Part shown: in pieces, positions 35,051 to 45,269 of the stretch | Layout of the letters: the number at the start of each line of letters is the position of its first letter | Position numbering within the stretch: the first letter of the stretch is position 1 | From: Adiantum capillus-veneris | Lineage: Eukaryota; Streptophyta; Polypodiopsida; Polypodiales; Pteridaceae | Assembly: GCA_014529385.2 (NCBI GenBank) | Contig: CM043953.1 | Span: forward strand, 63,316,372-63,380,371 | Reading direction: 5' to 3' | Length of the DNA stretch: 64,000 nucleotides | Made by a program: the position numbers and the translations under genes | The notes under the pieces: model-generated | What the model was told of the DNA's origin: nothing | Database searches by the model: none | What the model saw: only the letters and a program-made list of their open reading frames with translations

Positions 35051-35211
35051 TGTTGGGTTAAAGGCCTAAATAACCCCTTTTTGTACGTTTTTATACTTTG
35101 TCCAGGTTCAATATGAACCTGGACACATTTTTTAAAGGTCACTTATAATAAAAGTGGGAAAACCCAAAACTCACTTATTGAGTTTTCCCCAAAAACGCCG
35201 CGAGCTCATCA
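35051..35211 (+). repeat. copia 3' LTR, internally deleted
   Basis: It begins TGTTGGGTTAAAGG and ends GAGCTCATCA. Compared with the left LTR it lacks about 115 bp between two CG dinucleotides. It holds a perfect 11-bp inverted repeat, GTCCAGGTTCA/TGAACCTGGAC, at 35,100-35,124 with a 3-base loop, a possible RNA hairpin near the 3' end of the transcript. Confidence 0.82.
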
Positions 35212-35699
35212 TAGGGGTCATACTAGAAAGGTGGCAGGCTCTCAAGATCAAGGCCATGTGCCTCAAACCATGCTCTAACCTGTGTGTGCCAAGCCCTCTC
35301 GTGTCCAGATTCTGCTATCTGTATGGCTAACTCAAATGCTCGCCGTGTGAGTCTGCCGATCGTCTGAAAGAGTGCTTCCATTACCATTGTGGGTTGTGGG
35401 GGGGGGGCTTTGCCCTGATGATGTCATGTGGCACCGTGTGCTTGCCTCGAAACAGGCAGGAGATCCGCGCCCACTGGCTATCTGTCAATCCGGGTGCCCA
35501 AACTGCTGCTGCGTACATCAAGGCTGGGTGAGTAAAGTATCAAATAGCCAACCCTTCATGCGAGGCTCCTGAAAATGTGCCTGATGACATCTTCGCTCTA
35601 GCATGGCCAAAGCTGCGTATCCTCGGGTGAGTCTCTCGGTGGCGGTTTATGCCATGGAGAAGGGTCCCTGTCTGCCAGTAAAGGTGACTCCCAGGTAGA

Positions 35700-36520
35700 C
35701 ATAGGAGGTGACCATCTCAATTGGGCCTCATGCTGCTATAAAAGTGACTACTCGTCATACTGATCTGAAGGTGTGGAAGATCATGACCTTAGTCTTCCCA
35801 AGGTTCACTGTCAGTCCTCTGTGTGTACAGAACTCATCCAAGGAGCTCAAATGGCTCTGTAAACCCTCTGGTGACTCTAAAATCAAAACAATGTCATCAA
35901 CATATAGCACATTGTGGACTAGGGTACCTACTAGGTCAACTCCTGCTCCTCCCGCTCGTAAAATGTAGTCGGAGATCTCGTCGATGTAGAATCCAAAGAG
36001 GGTCGATGAGAGGGGGCATCCTTGCTTGACACCAATGGTGCTAGCAATAAACTCTGACAGGCTGCTCTCCCTGTCACTCTCTCGTAGAGAGCATAGATGG
36101 CCCAAATCATCTCTGATGGTATCCCTAGACTCTGAAGCCGCCGAAAGAGCCTCTCCCATGGAATTGTATCAAACACTTTGAAGAAATCCACAAAGCAGCA
36201 ATAAAGTTTCTTCTTCTGCACCTTTGTCCCATCAATGAGGCAGCACAGAACGAAGATGTGGCCGATGGTGGAGAAGGTCCACTTAAACACTTCCTGGCCG
36301 GGAGCCCGTAGGCCCTCATTTTCTCCATATGAACTTGAGCTCAGCCTCAAGTACTGTCCCATTAAGTTTGGCCATTGTGTGGCCTATCATGATAGTCCTG
36401 TAATTCCCTGGCTCCAAGGTGTCCCCAGACTTGCGGATTGGCACAATGGTGTGCCGAGTCCACTCCTCTGGGATGCCCTTCCCTACATCACGGTTGAATA
36501 CATGTGCAATCAACGGGGCT
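35700..36520 (-). pseudogene. LINE-B reverse transcriptase
   Basis: Frames in order from 36,513: EEWTRHTIVPIRKSGD and PGNYRTIMIGHT (RT palm start); 36,362-35,931 with CCFVDFFKVFDTIPWERLF; and 36,159-35,755 with GVKQGCPLSSTLFGFYID, then VLYVDDIVLILES, the catalytic box, and NLGKTKVMIFHTF. The motifs are clear and the catalytic YVDD is intact, but three frames are used. Confidence 0.85.
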
Positions 36521-36559
36521 ATAGAGGCTCCTGCATAAATGAAGTGCTCGCTCTGTAAT

Positions 36560-36800
36560 CCTGTGTGATCTCAAGACCGGCGGTGCTGTAGATAGTGGAT
36601 GGCCTTCTTGACCATCTCCGCTATAAAGAAAGAGGAGCTCGTGGGTCGAGGCCCGGGTGCTCGTGGGATCAGAGGTTGGTTTGGTACCTCATAGATTTTC
36701 TCTGCATAATCGTGCCATACTTGTAGATCCTCAATAGGGGTAGGCGGTCGTGGCTCTCGAGGGGTGCGCCATGTTGTGGCACTATCTATGCTCACAAATC
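36560..36800 (-). pseudogene. LINE-B linker between endonuclease and RT
   Basis: Minus-strand frame 36,795-36,571, with a Pro/Arg-rich segment and FFIAEMVKKAIHYL, corresponds to the spacer that precedes the RT in this LINE family. It has no catalytic role that I recognise. Confidence 0.5.
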
Positions 36801-36959
36801 AGCGGTATAGCTCTAGCTCGTGTGCCTCCTCAAAGGCTCGCCGCTTTTGGCGTGTGAGTATCTTCATCTATCGCCTGGCCTCTCGAAATGATCTCTCCAA
36901 GGGTCCGTTGCACACGCAACTAGTGATAAAGGTCTCTGCACATCATCATACCAGTTGTT

Positions 36960-36983
36960 CTATGGCATAGTCCCACGGGGGCG

Positions 36984-37032
<49 letters not shown>

Positions 37033-37770
37033 CTTGTGTGGATGGTGAACGGGAAATAGCTAATAGCCGATGTCTGAAGGATGGATGTGATGTGGGAGGT
37101 AAGCACGGGTAGTGGTGTAGAGGGGTGGAGTAAAAGGAGTCCCTTCTCGACCTCTACCGAGTATAGGGAGGCTAGCTCGTGTGAAATGAATCGTGGTGTG
37201 GGGGGCGTGTCATGGGTGTGTGTTTTCAGTGAGGGAGAGTGCAAGATAGGTGCGATCGACTCCAATAGGTATGGGCGTGATGGTGAAGAGCTGAGTAGGT
37301 GGGTGACCTCTCTGGATCCCATGATGTAATCCACGGTACTCCCCCCCTTCCCGGCTGTAACTCCATGTGGTATACATGTCCCTCCTGAAGTGGGCTATTG
37401 GGCCATCCCGTGATAGATAACGAGACAGTGTTGAGAGCCTAATCTGAGCAGATGGTGGCCGTACTCTGCGATGCAGGCCACCGTGTCTGTTGAATCTCTT
37501 ATGGTAGTCTCCTCCTCTGTGGTGTGCACTGCCACCGGGTCGTCTATGTCATATGTCGCACAACCTGTCCTCGCATTGAAGTCTCCCACAAGGAAAACTT
37601 CACCCAATGTAGAGTACTCCATAATCTCATCAGATATGCATGCGTATGGGGATGGTCTACCGTCTGTCCTCCCCATGCCTCTCCATCCCTATAATAGCAA
37701 ATCTGGAACCTGAGGGGGGGGAAGTAGCAGAGTGTAATGTAAATGGTCCTGTCCCGTGATAGCTCAAAGC
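36960..37770 (-). pseudogene. LINE-B endonuclease domain
   Basis: Frame 37,676-37,395 contains LGEVFLVGDFNARTG, the GDFN motif of the EEP endonuclease, and 37,334-36,960 contains STVDYIMGS, the VDYI-type closing motif that precedes the catalytic histidine region. The latter frame runs into a proline tract made by the G-run at 36,985-37,032. Confidence 0.8.
36985..37032 (+). repeat. G homopolymer (48 bp)
   Basis: An uninterrupted run of 48 G on the plus strand within the LINE-B endonuclease-RT region, read as polyproline on the coding strand. The true length may vary or be mis-assembled. Confidence 0.92.
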
Positions 37771-37775
37771 TATAC

Positions 37776-38299
37776 TTATCTGCTTCAAAAATATTGTCCT
37801 TGGTGCTCAGAATCGATAGAACCTTTCCAAGACCCTTGACGATCTCAAATTGCACCTTCCCAGATGTATGAACTGTGTTGTTGTAAGCAAACTCCATTAG
37901 AGGCAAAAACTTCTCCCATTAAGTCTTATGATCAAAGATATATGAATTCAAGAAGTCCAGAACCACTAAATTGGCTATCATTGATTGCCCATTTGTCTGT
38001 GCACGAGGACAAGAATTTCCGCCAAGGGCCTATATTCTCCCAAATTGCTCTCCAAAACAAACTCGTAAATGGGTGTAATCGAAAAATCTGTGAGACAAAT
38101 AACTTGGCCAAATCATCCGCTTTCACTGTCTTCTTTATTGGAATGAAATAAGCTTTGCTTGCTGAATTGGTCAATGATTGTCCAAATGCCATCATGCCCA
38201 CTCTCAGTCTTAGGAAGATCAAAGATAAAATCCATTGCTATACTTTCCCAAGGTAGGTGAGGATAGGTAAAGGCTGTAGTAGCCCTGGAGTATGTGTTA
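37776..38299 (-). pseudogene. gypsy integrase core fragment (family A type)
   Basis: The minus strand reads LPWESIAMDFIFDLPK near 38,250, then AYFIPIKKTVKADDLAKLF, FVSQIFRLH, FTSLFWRAIWENIG and, after a shift, MPLMEFAYNNTVHTSG and NIFEADKY. This is the DDE core and following segment of a gypsy integrase, very like 45,540-45,960. Part of the core around the second catalytic aspartate is deleted. It is cut by LINE-B on one side and the family B LTR on the other. Confidence 0.8.
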
Positions 38300-38433
38300 T
38301 GTGCAGCACAAGTGATTTATGGATTTTAACTCACAATGAGAGCTCAATGCGTACGCAAGGTTCCTTTTGACTTCATGAGAGGGATGTGCAATAGACTAGA
38401 GAGAGAAGAGAAGAAGATACTCTGAGTGAAGAT

Positions 38434-38471
<38 letters not shown>

Positions 38472-39195
38472 AGAGAGAGAGAGAGACAGACAGAGAGAGA
38501 GAGAGAGAGAGGACTAACACCGGATGGGGTCCCAAACCCCCCTCCATAGGGCCCCGTCTCTATCGCTAGAGGGATATTTTCTTTAGATTGCGCAAATGCT
38601 GATATAATGGTCATATACGCTGAGATGCTGACGAGATCTTGCTACTAATGCTTGGATCTGAGAGGCTAAGGCTGAAAACTGAAATCGATGAAGATCTAGG
38701 ACTGATTCTGCAAACTCTGGCTGATCTGATGCGATAAGGCTGAATCTGTAGGCACCTGAAGTACTAATGGAAACAATGGTGCTGGTGCTGAAAAATGTTG
38801 AAGGCTGAATCTGGGTTGCAAAATGCCAGGGGTTCTAATGGCAAAAAACGCGAGAGGGCTGAGGTATTGCGTATTGTACGAGTACTGAATTTATTCTACA
38901 GTTGGGAGCCAAGGGATGCTTATATATCCCTTGAATACTGGGTCGAGCAGTCACACAGCCAAAAGGCACCCCACAACTTTGTAATTGCTGGGTTAAATGT
39001 CACTTTTAATAACTTAACTGATAGGAGGTGCTTCACATGCGGTGAACTACCTAGGCTTGGTTCATGTGCAACTACTCTAGAGTGCATGGACATGCATGTA
39101 GGCTCACAAAGGTGCTAGAACACTTCGTACATTGTCCTAAACCCTAGAAATAGGAGTTTCAGCTTGTTCACATACGGTTAGATGTGCATGTGACA
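38300..39195 (-). repeat. family B LTR
   Basis: It begins TGTCACATGC directly after the polypurine tract and ends GCTGCACA on the minus strand. It shares long blocks with 9,870-10,563. Confidence 0.75.
38436..38512 (+). repeat. compound (TG)n(AG)n microsatellite within the family B LTR
   Basis: A TG run to 38,470 is followed by AG units with CAGACAG interruptions. Confidence 0.95.
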
Positions 39196-39210
39196 TCCCC
39201 CCCTTTTTAT
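39196..39210 (-). other. polypurine tract of the family B element
   Basis: The minus strand reads ATAAAAAGGGGGGGA directly before the LTR. Confidence 0.8.
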
Positions 39211-39513
39211 GGTGAGGTACTAGTACCGAGCTGCATGGCCTCCTTGTAGTCTACCAACAACTCAAGGTAATCTGTGAAGAAATCTTCGTCGACCCACACT
39301 ACCTCGTCGGTTCCTCGATCCTTGAACTTCAAAAAGTATTGTCGTGTTTTCGTCTTTGAGCCATAGCGAAAATGATGCAACAAAATTTGCTCCAGCTCCA
39401 TGACTTCGGGTTCGTCCTCTTCCGAAATCTCCTTTGGGGAACAACTTCAGCCAAGAAACATGAAAAATGTTGTGCATTGACCATGAGTTTACACCCACAA
39501 TAACCTCGTCCAA
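39207..39513 (-). pseudogene. integrase C-terminus and chromodomain
   Basis: Frame 39,513-39,262 has NIFHVSWLKLFPK, the integrase C-terminal HxVFHVSxLK signature. Frame 39,401-39,207 has KTKTRQYFLKFKDRGTDEV then WVDEDFF, a chromodomain with the aromatic W and the conserved WxxE-like core. One frameshift separates them. Confidence 0.8.
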
Positions 39514-39539
39514 GGACTAGCTCTCAACATTGACATCAG

Positions 39540-40380
39540 GCAACTGACTGACCCATCTAGTCAACAAAGATGGAAACGGACGGGAAAATGCTACCTCACA
39601 TGGAGTTCTACCATTGGCATTGGAATAGGAGTCATTCCAAGATTGCTTGTACTAACGAGAGATAATGCTCCCAATGAGACTGTTGATCATGCACATAAGA
39701 CTTTAAAACATCGAAGGCTAACTGATTGTCAATCTCAGTTTAACCATTGGACTGTGAACAAAATGCAAATGAAAAATTCAACTTAATGCCAAAATTTTCA
39801 AAGAGTGCTTGCCAAAAATGCGATGTAAATTGACATCTCTACCTGACACTATCAACTTTGGCAAACCACAAAGGGGATACCAATGAACAAACATGCTACA
39901 TCTTGTGCTATGATGGTGGCCTTACAAGGAAATTAGGAATGAGCATGAAACTTGAACGCAAACTAGGTGGAAGATTAGTCACAATATCCATGGAAATGTC
40001 ATGAAATGGACCTTCGGGAATAGCAACGGCATCAAAAGCCCTTGCTGGTTACCCCTAGGGGCTTTTACTTTTTGACAAATGGAATACTGTGTAGCATACT
40101 TAAACACATCTTTTCGCATTTTAGGCCAATAAAAGAATCTTTCTACTTTTTTTTAAGTGGTATTCATGGCTTTGTGCCCACACTTGAGTGCATCATGAGC
40201 ATCGTGCAATATGGCTTGCCTAAGAGAAGGTAACACACAAAGAAGGTATCGAAAATACAAGAGACCATCACGAATGATGGTAGTTGTTGGGCCCTTGTGT
40301 GGCAAGAGCCTGCAATCATTGCTTACCAACTCCGAATTTAAATACAATTTTTCATGGTGTCAAAAGAAACTCCCTTAATG
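39540..40380 (-). pseudogene. integrase zinc-binding and core region, degraded
   Basis: Frame 40,347-40,153 carries RDGLLYFRYLLCVLPSL and ILHDAHDALKCGHK, the HHCC zinc-binding start. Lower coordinates give pieces of the DDE core with FHDISMDIVTNLP, then FWQALFENFGIKLNFS near 39,790 and LVQAILE. It has many stops. Confidence 0.7.
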
Positions 40381-40385
40381 GAGAT

Positions 40386-41150
40386 TGTGGACCTCGATTC
40401 AAGAGCCAAGATCTGTCCTTTGAGACTTAGCGCATCCGCAACGGGGTTAGCCTTACCAAGAACATATTTTAATCAAACCACCAAATTGCTCAAAAAACTC
40501 AGACCACCTTGCTTGGCGGTCACTCCAATGTGCACTAGGCATAGATTGAAGCCACTTGAGGGCTTGATGATCAATATATAGACGTTTTCGTACGCTATAC
40601 GAATGCTAGTATACATTCGTAGAACTGTACTCAAACAACTATGGTCCAACCTTTCTTTTAAAAAATTGTAGCCTGTACCTTGAGTCTTTGGTCTTTGTGC
40701 CTACTCCCTAGGTTATTTTTCATAAGTTTGTTAGGCCCTTTAAGCTTAGACCTAGGTATAGTCCTAAGTCATGAGGTGATTTGCATATGTTTTCTTATGG
40801 TTTTAAAGAGTTTTTTTATTTAAAACACACCGTATTTATCTAAACTGTATGATATAATTTGAAATACACTGCATTTTCCTATACGAAACCGGACCATACT
40901 TTATCGTACGTTTGTACATTGACAACCCTCGATCTTCAATATGAACAATAAAATCTCTACCATACAAAAAATGCTTCCAATGTTTGAGAGAATGAATGAC
41001 AGAGAGAAGTTTCTTATCGTACACTGAGTAATTCTTTTTTGCACTATTTAACTTCCTACTGAGAAATGCAACCGGACGGCCATGCTACTCCAGCACAGCT
41101 CATATAGCGACATTGCTCGCATTCGTCCATACCTCAAAGGGGTCATCCCA
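40386..41150 (-). pseudogene. RNase H, split by an insertion
   Basis: From about 41,140 the minus strand reads DDPFEVWTNASN, GRPVAFLSRKLNSAKKNYS and KLLSVIHSLKHWKHFLYGRDFIV. It is interrupted at 40,935, resuming at 40,577 with IDHQALKWLQS and later GKANPVADALS. The two sides join exactly across a 7-bp duplication. Confidence 0.8.
40578..40935. mobile_element. 358-bp insertion with 7-bp target duplication (candidate MITE)
   Basis: The direct repeat TCAATAT at 40,571-40,577 and 40,936-40,942 flanks non-coding AT-rich DNA that interrupts the RNase H codons exactly. Near one end is an inverted repeat, TACGAATG/CATTCGTA, and both ends have CGTACG followed by TATA-like sequence in opposite orientation. 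No clean terminal inverted repeat is visible, so the superfamily is open. Confidence 0.65.
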
Positions 41151-41250
41151 AGAGGCAAGGATGAGAAATGAGCTTTCGTCACCGCAACCTTGCGAGCTTC
41201 AAATCCTCAACAGCTCCTTTGGCCAAGACAACGCGCTAATAGCGAGTCTT

Positions 41251-42267
41251 AACCCGTTTCAAAACATCAATCAGGTGCGGCGATGCGTGCAAAATTTTCT
41301 ATGTGAAAACTATATGCCTGACACAATCCCTCCCCCCCCCCCCCGTTTACACTGGTATCAAAGCTTCAGACGCGTGCTTTTCTAAAAGCATACAGGTCCT
41401 TCAAGAGCACAGAAAGCAAGACGACTCTTCCAAAGTTTACATAAATTTTTTTCCCGTTTCTTGAGAGAAAATCGGACCCAGATGGACCTAAAGATGGAAG
41501 CTATGGAGGTAAGACACGACACTCAAGAAAGAGCCTAAAGAACCCCTCTTAGATTTTTTTTAAAAGAATCTTCATGTTGTTGCCTCGGACTTACTAGCCA
41601 CTTCCAACCTTAGTCCATCGCGCATCGAGCGCGCTCCTAGCTTCATCACTCTGTCTTGAGGGGTATAAGCCATAAAGAACCCAAGACCACTTGCAAGAGG
41701 AGAAGGAGACCAAGGAGTTCGTCTTGGAGAACCCTACACATTGACACGAGCGAATTTTGACTGACAATTTTGAAAAATAAAGTTGCTGGCAGAGTGGCAG
41801 ATTACAGCGTGAATTTTTTGGACATCTCGCAACAAGTGTCTCTTCTCGCGCTGGTAATCTTAGAGGCCCATCATGATTGCTATATCTCGGGACTACCATC
41901 ACCGCTACAAGAACACTGTCTATCCAAGCCACTGTATAAGTTCTTAGTGATGCTGTCCAGTCTTATAAACGCTCCTGCTACGTTTAATAGGATGATGGAT
42001 CGGATCTTCCGCCCACATCCAAAGTTTGTTGACATATTATTTGATATAATGATAGTCTACTCAAAGAATAAAGAGAGCATAGGCATCACTTGACCATTGT
42101 CTTCGAAGAGCTATGCAGTCACAAGTTGCTTGTTAATCCTAAGAGAAGTGAGTTCTTTTTGGAAGAGATTCGTTTTCTTGGCCACAGTGTCAAAGCCAAG
42201 GTTGAAGCAATTGGGACATTGGCAGGTTTGAGGATTGTGCATGATGCCCGTAGCTTCTTGGGCTTAT
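41251..42267 (+). pseudogene. family A-like gypsy fragment: LTR end, PBS, gag joined to RT
   Basis: A C13 run (41,332-41,344) and an LTR end TTTACA are followed by a PBS at 41,353. Next come gag pieces (MDLKMEAMEVRHDTQERA near 41,482; DYSVNFLDISQQVSLLAL near 41,800). With no protease between, an RT segment follows: LINAPATFNRMMDRIF, then FDIMIVYSK where the YxDD box should be, and FEELCSHKLLVNP, IRFLGHSV. A large deletion has fused gag to the RT palm. It is cut at 42,267 by the next LTR. Confidence 0.75.
41353..41366 (+). other. primer binding site, tRNA-Met-like
   Basis: TGGTATCAAAGCTT one base after TTTACA, the same one-base spacer and variant PBS as the family A copy at 16,221. Confidence 0.75.
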
Positions 42268-42890
42268 TGTCACAAACTGCTGACGTGTCAAGCCACTGAA
42301 GAACGAAGCCAACCTTCAGATCCTGACCGAGGGGCCTAAATCCTAAGTGAAGAAGCAGAAGCAGCAGAAGAAGTTTTACCAACTTGCAAAGTCTTACCGA
42401 GTGGCCTATTTTTAAAGAGGAGTTCCTGCCAACTTATGGCAATGGGGCCCAAGTGACCTAAAGGGATTAAATAAAGCAGGACCACACACACACTCACACT
42501 CTATTTGCGTAGCAACAAATGATGTGGCAGGTTGTATGGCATGCTGACGTGGCAGCTATACGGACGCCCGAAATTCGCATTGGCATGCCACCTGGACTAG
42601 CAGTACTGATTTCCGCTTTTCGCACTGACATGCTGACGTGGCATACTATACAGAATTCCGAAAATCACGTTGGCTGCTTTTTGGCAGTTTTGGGATCGGT
42701 TGCTTTTCAGTTTGGTTGATTTTCATGTAACTGCTTTTCAAGGCCAAGGGCTTTTAAATATGTGCAGAGGGCTCATTCTCTGGCATGCTTCATTGTGAAG
42801 AAGCAGGGATTGGAGTATTGACATTGTACTCAGTTGAAGCAATATAAAGAAATATCGAAAGGGACGCCAAGGTTTGGGGCCAATACTCTC
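42268..42890 (+). repeat. 5' LTR of the family A element (partial)
   Basis: It begins TGTCACAAACTGCTGACG and shares with the right LTR the repeated GCTGACGTGGCA motifs (about 42,551 and 42,629) and the AAATATCGAAAGGG-to-GGGGCCAATAC block near 42,880, where the match stops. The LTR end and PBS are missing. Confidence 0.72.
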
Positions 42891-43097
42891 TACGATTTAC
42901 TCGATATGGAGTGTGGCCATTGCTTCTCCTCTCAGGTAGGGAGGAAAGCCGAAAGGACAAACAAGTGCAGAAAAGAAGAAACTGTACTCGCCGAACGAGA
43001 TGGACAAGAACTCTTGAAACGACGATGAACCAAAGGACCACCAGAAGATAAACTTGACAGTTACAGAGCAACAGCCGAGTGCGGAAGAAAAGGAAAG

Positions 43098-43529
43098 ATG
43101 AAAGTAGAATTGGTACCACATTGCATGGGGCCCGACCTGAATCAGATGAACGAAAGTACAAAACTTTGCTGCACTTGGGACAAAGTGAAAGATCAAGAAG
43201 CCCTCATTTTCTTTGATGGAGGAGCCAAGGCCAACTTCTATTCACTTGAATTGACGGCTCAACTTGGAATTACGCCCGACAGGCTGAGGCCACACGCGGA
43301 GGCAGCTCTATCAGCACCTGGACGGGATGTTGCCATTACACCGATCATTGGCAAACTTCTTTTGCAATGTCAGGGGTGTTTAGGGCACGAGGACTGTTAT
43401 ATCATGCCTTTTGGGAAGGGTGTTAATGTCCTCCGAGGAATCCCTTGGTACCACAAGAACAACGTCGTGGTTGACTATCAGGCTAAGAAAGCGACTTTGA
43501 CAAATGAAGGGCAAAGAGATTGTACTTGA
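43098..43529 (+). pseudogene. gypsy protease domain
   Basis: In this 143-residue frame the retropepsin-like motif is LIFFDGGAKANFYS, with the T/S of the catalytic DTG/DSG replaced by G, followed by VAITPIIGKLLLQCQG and VNVLRGIPWYHKNN where I[IL]G-PW is usual. It would cleave the Gag-Pol polyprotein. The flanking RT is out of frame. Confidence 0.8.
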
Positions 43530-43609
43530 TGAAATTCAGTTTCTTTACTCAAATTTTTTTTTCTTGAGAGAACTAAATGATGATTGAAGGTCGAATATGT
43601 TTGACCTCG

Positions 43610-44522
43610 AAAACAAACGACAAGATTTTCTGAAATAGAGGCTGACTGTTTCTCTGAAGGCATACAAAGCGAGTTACCTCCTTTACGTCGTGAAGATCAC
43701 ATGATTGATTCGTGGTAGTACACCACCGAACTGGCCACCTTACAGAGTTAGCAGAAGCCAAGATAAAGAAACAATGAACCAAAACAGATTTCCACATTAC
43801 GAGGATCGATGATATACTCGACAAACTTCAAAATTCTACTTGCCAAATTAATATGAAGAGTAATTATCATCAGATCTGTATTGCTCCTAGAGACGTCTAC
43901 AAGACAGCTTTCAAGACAACTTTTTGGATTTTCAAAGAATACCAATCATTTGTGGGTTTTCTAGACACTGAGGAAGCATAAATTGCTTATAAATGTGAAA
44001 AAGAGCGAGTTTTTCTTGCCTGAGATACATTTCTTGGGACACGTCGTCTCAACAGAAAGGGTACAGAAAACGAACGACGAGATTTTCTGAAATAGAGGCT
44101 GATTGTTTCTCTGAAGGCAAACAAAGCGAGTTACCTCCTTTATGTCGTGAAGATCACGTGATTGATTCGTGGTAGTACACCACCGAACTGGCCACCTTAC
44201 AGAGTTAGCCGAAGCCAAGATAAAGAAACAATGAACCAGAACAGATTTCCACATTACGAGGATCGATGATATACTCGACAGACTTCAAAATTCTACTTGC
44301 CGAATTAATATGAAGAGTGATTATCATTAGATCTGTATTGCTCCTAGAGACGTCTACAAGACAGCTTTCAAAACGACTTTTTGGATTTTCAAAGAATACC
44401 AATCATTTGTGGGTTTTCTAGACACTGAGGAAGCATAAATTGCTTATAAATGTGAAAAAAGCGAGTTTTTCTTGCCTGAGATACATTTCTTGGGACACAT
44501 CGTCTCAATAGAAAGGGTACAG
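43610..44522 (+). repeat. 457-bp tandem duplication in the RT region
   Basis: Two copies, 43,610-44,066 and 44,067-44,522, each running from GATTTTCTGAAATAGAGG to TCTCAA-AGAAAGGGTACAG. They differ at scattered bases. Each holds RT pieces (ITRIDDILDKLQNST, IAPRDVYKTAFKTTF, EKERVFLA) with stops. The apparent minus-strand frames here are shadows duplicated along with it. Confidence 0.9.
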
Positions 44523-45170
44523 ATAATCCTGGCCAAGATTGAGACTATCCACGATTAGCCAGATTTGAAGAATGTTGATGAAGTTAGAAGTTTCTTAGGT
44601 TTGTGTTCTTACTACCGGCGGTTCATTCGCAAGTTTGCAGAGGGAGCTTCCCCTTTGCACATTTTGACTCAGAAAGGAGTCCCTTTCTCGTGGGGACCGA
44701 CAAAGGTGACTGCCTTTCAAACACTTAAGGAAAAACTGACTACTGGACCAGTGTTGGCTTTGCCAGACTTGCAAAAGCCATTCGAAGTATATTGTGATGC
44801 TTGTGGTCGTAGTCTGGGAGCAGTCTTAATGCAAGAAGGCCATGTGGTTGCCTACGAAAGCCGATTGTTTTCACGGCCAGAATTGAAAGCACAGATTTAT
44901 GACAAAGAGCTATTGGCGCAGTGATCCATGCTCCTACTCAGTGGCGACATTACCTACTCAGAGCCAATTTCACGGTCTTTACTGATCATCAGAGTTTACG
45001 CTACTTCTTGTCACAGAAGCAGCTTTCGAAAAAGCAGATGCGGTGGGCTAACATCTTATCACAGTTTCACTTCCAGATTGTCCACGTGCAGGGACAGAAA
45101 CACTTGGTGGAAGATACATTGTCTTGGAAGCCCCTAGTCTTGGTTATTTTCCGCGATTCATCATAGAAGC
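44523..45170 (+). pseudogene. gypsy RT end and RNase H
   Basis: Frames 44,565-44,924 and 44,921-45,166 give NVDEVRSFLGLCSYYRRFI, PFSWGPTKVTAFQTLKE, PFEVYCDACGRSLGAVLMQ, YDKELLA and TDHQSLRYFLSQKQLS, the RT thumb and RNase H of a chromovirus-type gypsy. A one-base shift at about 44,922 splits them. Confidence 0.88.
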
Positions 45171-45269
45171 TTCGAGGATATGGTTGATCAGTACGCCACC
45201 GATCCGGATTTTTCCAATGTATTCACTTGAATACAGGATGGGGAGGTAGTAGCAGGATATTCCATACGG

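Larger units (their letters stand above)
29852..35211 (+). mobile_element. Ty1/copia retrotransposon inserted in LINE-B
   Basis: A plus-strand element with gag, protease, integrase, RT and RNase H in copia order, a PBS after the left LTR and a polypurine tract before the right LTR. Two frameshifts break the polyprotein. The LTRs are unequal: the left lacks its first part and the right lacks an internal block. The LINE-B protein reads HLSRSERN up to the left edge and continues beyond the right edge, so the element lies inside LINE-B ORF2. No target duplication can be seen because the left edge is truncated. Confidence 0.92.
35212..37775 (-). mobile_element. LINE-B, 5' part of the preserved copy
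   Basis: The minus strand encodes an endonuclease end, a linker and the RT of the LINE whose C-terminus lies at 29,390-29,851. It is broken by frameshifts. Its 5' edge abuts an unrelated gypsy integrase fragment near 37,775, so the copy is 5'-truncated, as is usual for LINEs. Confidence 0.8.
38300..41250 (-). mobile_element. family B chromovirus-type gypsy, 5'-truncated
   Basis: On the minus strand the order is RNase H, integrase, integrase C-terminus plus chromodomain, polypurine tract, LTR. Only the 3' half of pol and the 3' LTR remain. A chromodomain fused to integrase defines chromoviruses, which insert by reading chromatin marks. The coding part has many stops and carries a small later insertion at 40,578-40,935. 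Confidence 0.8.

Noticed and set aside
43573-44402. Paired minus-strand frames such as MWKSVLVHCFF
   Set aside because: Shadows of plus-strand RT, repeated because of the 457-bp duplication.
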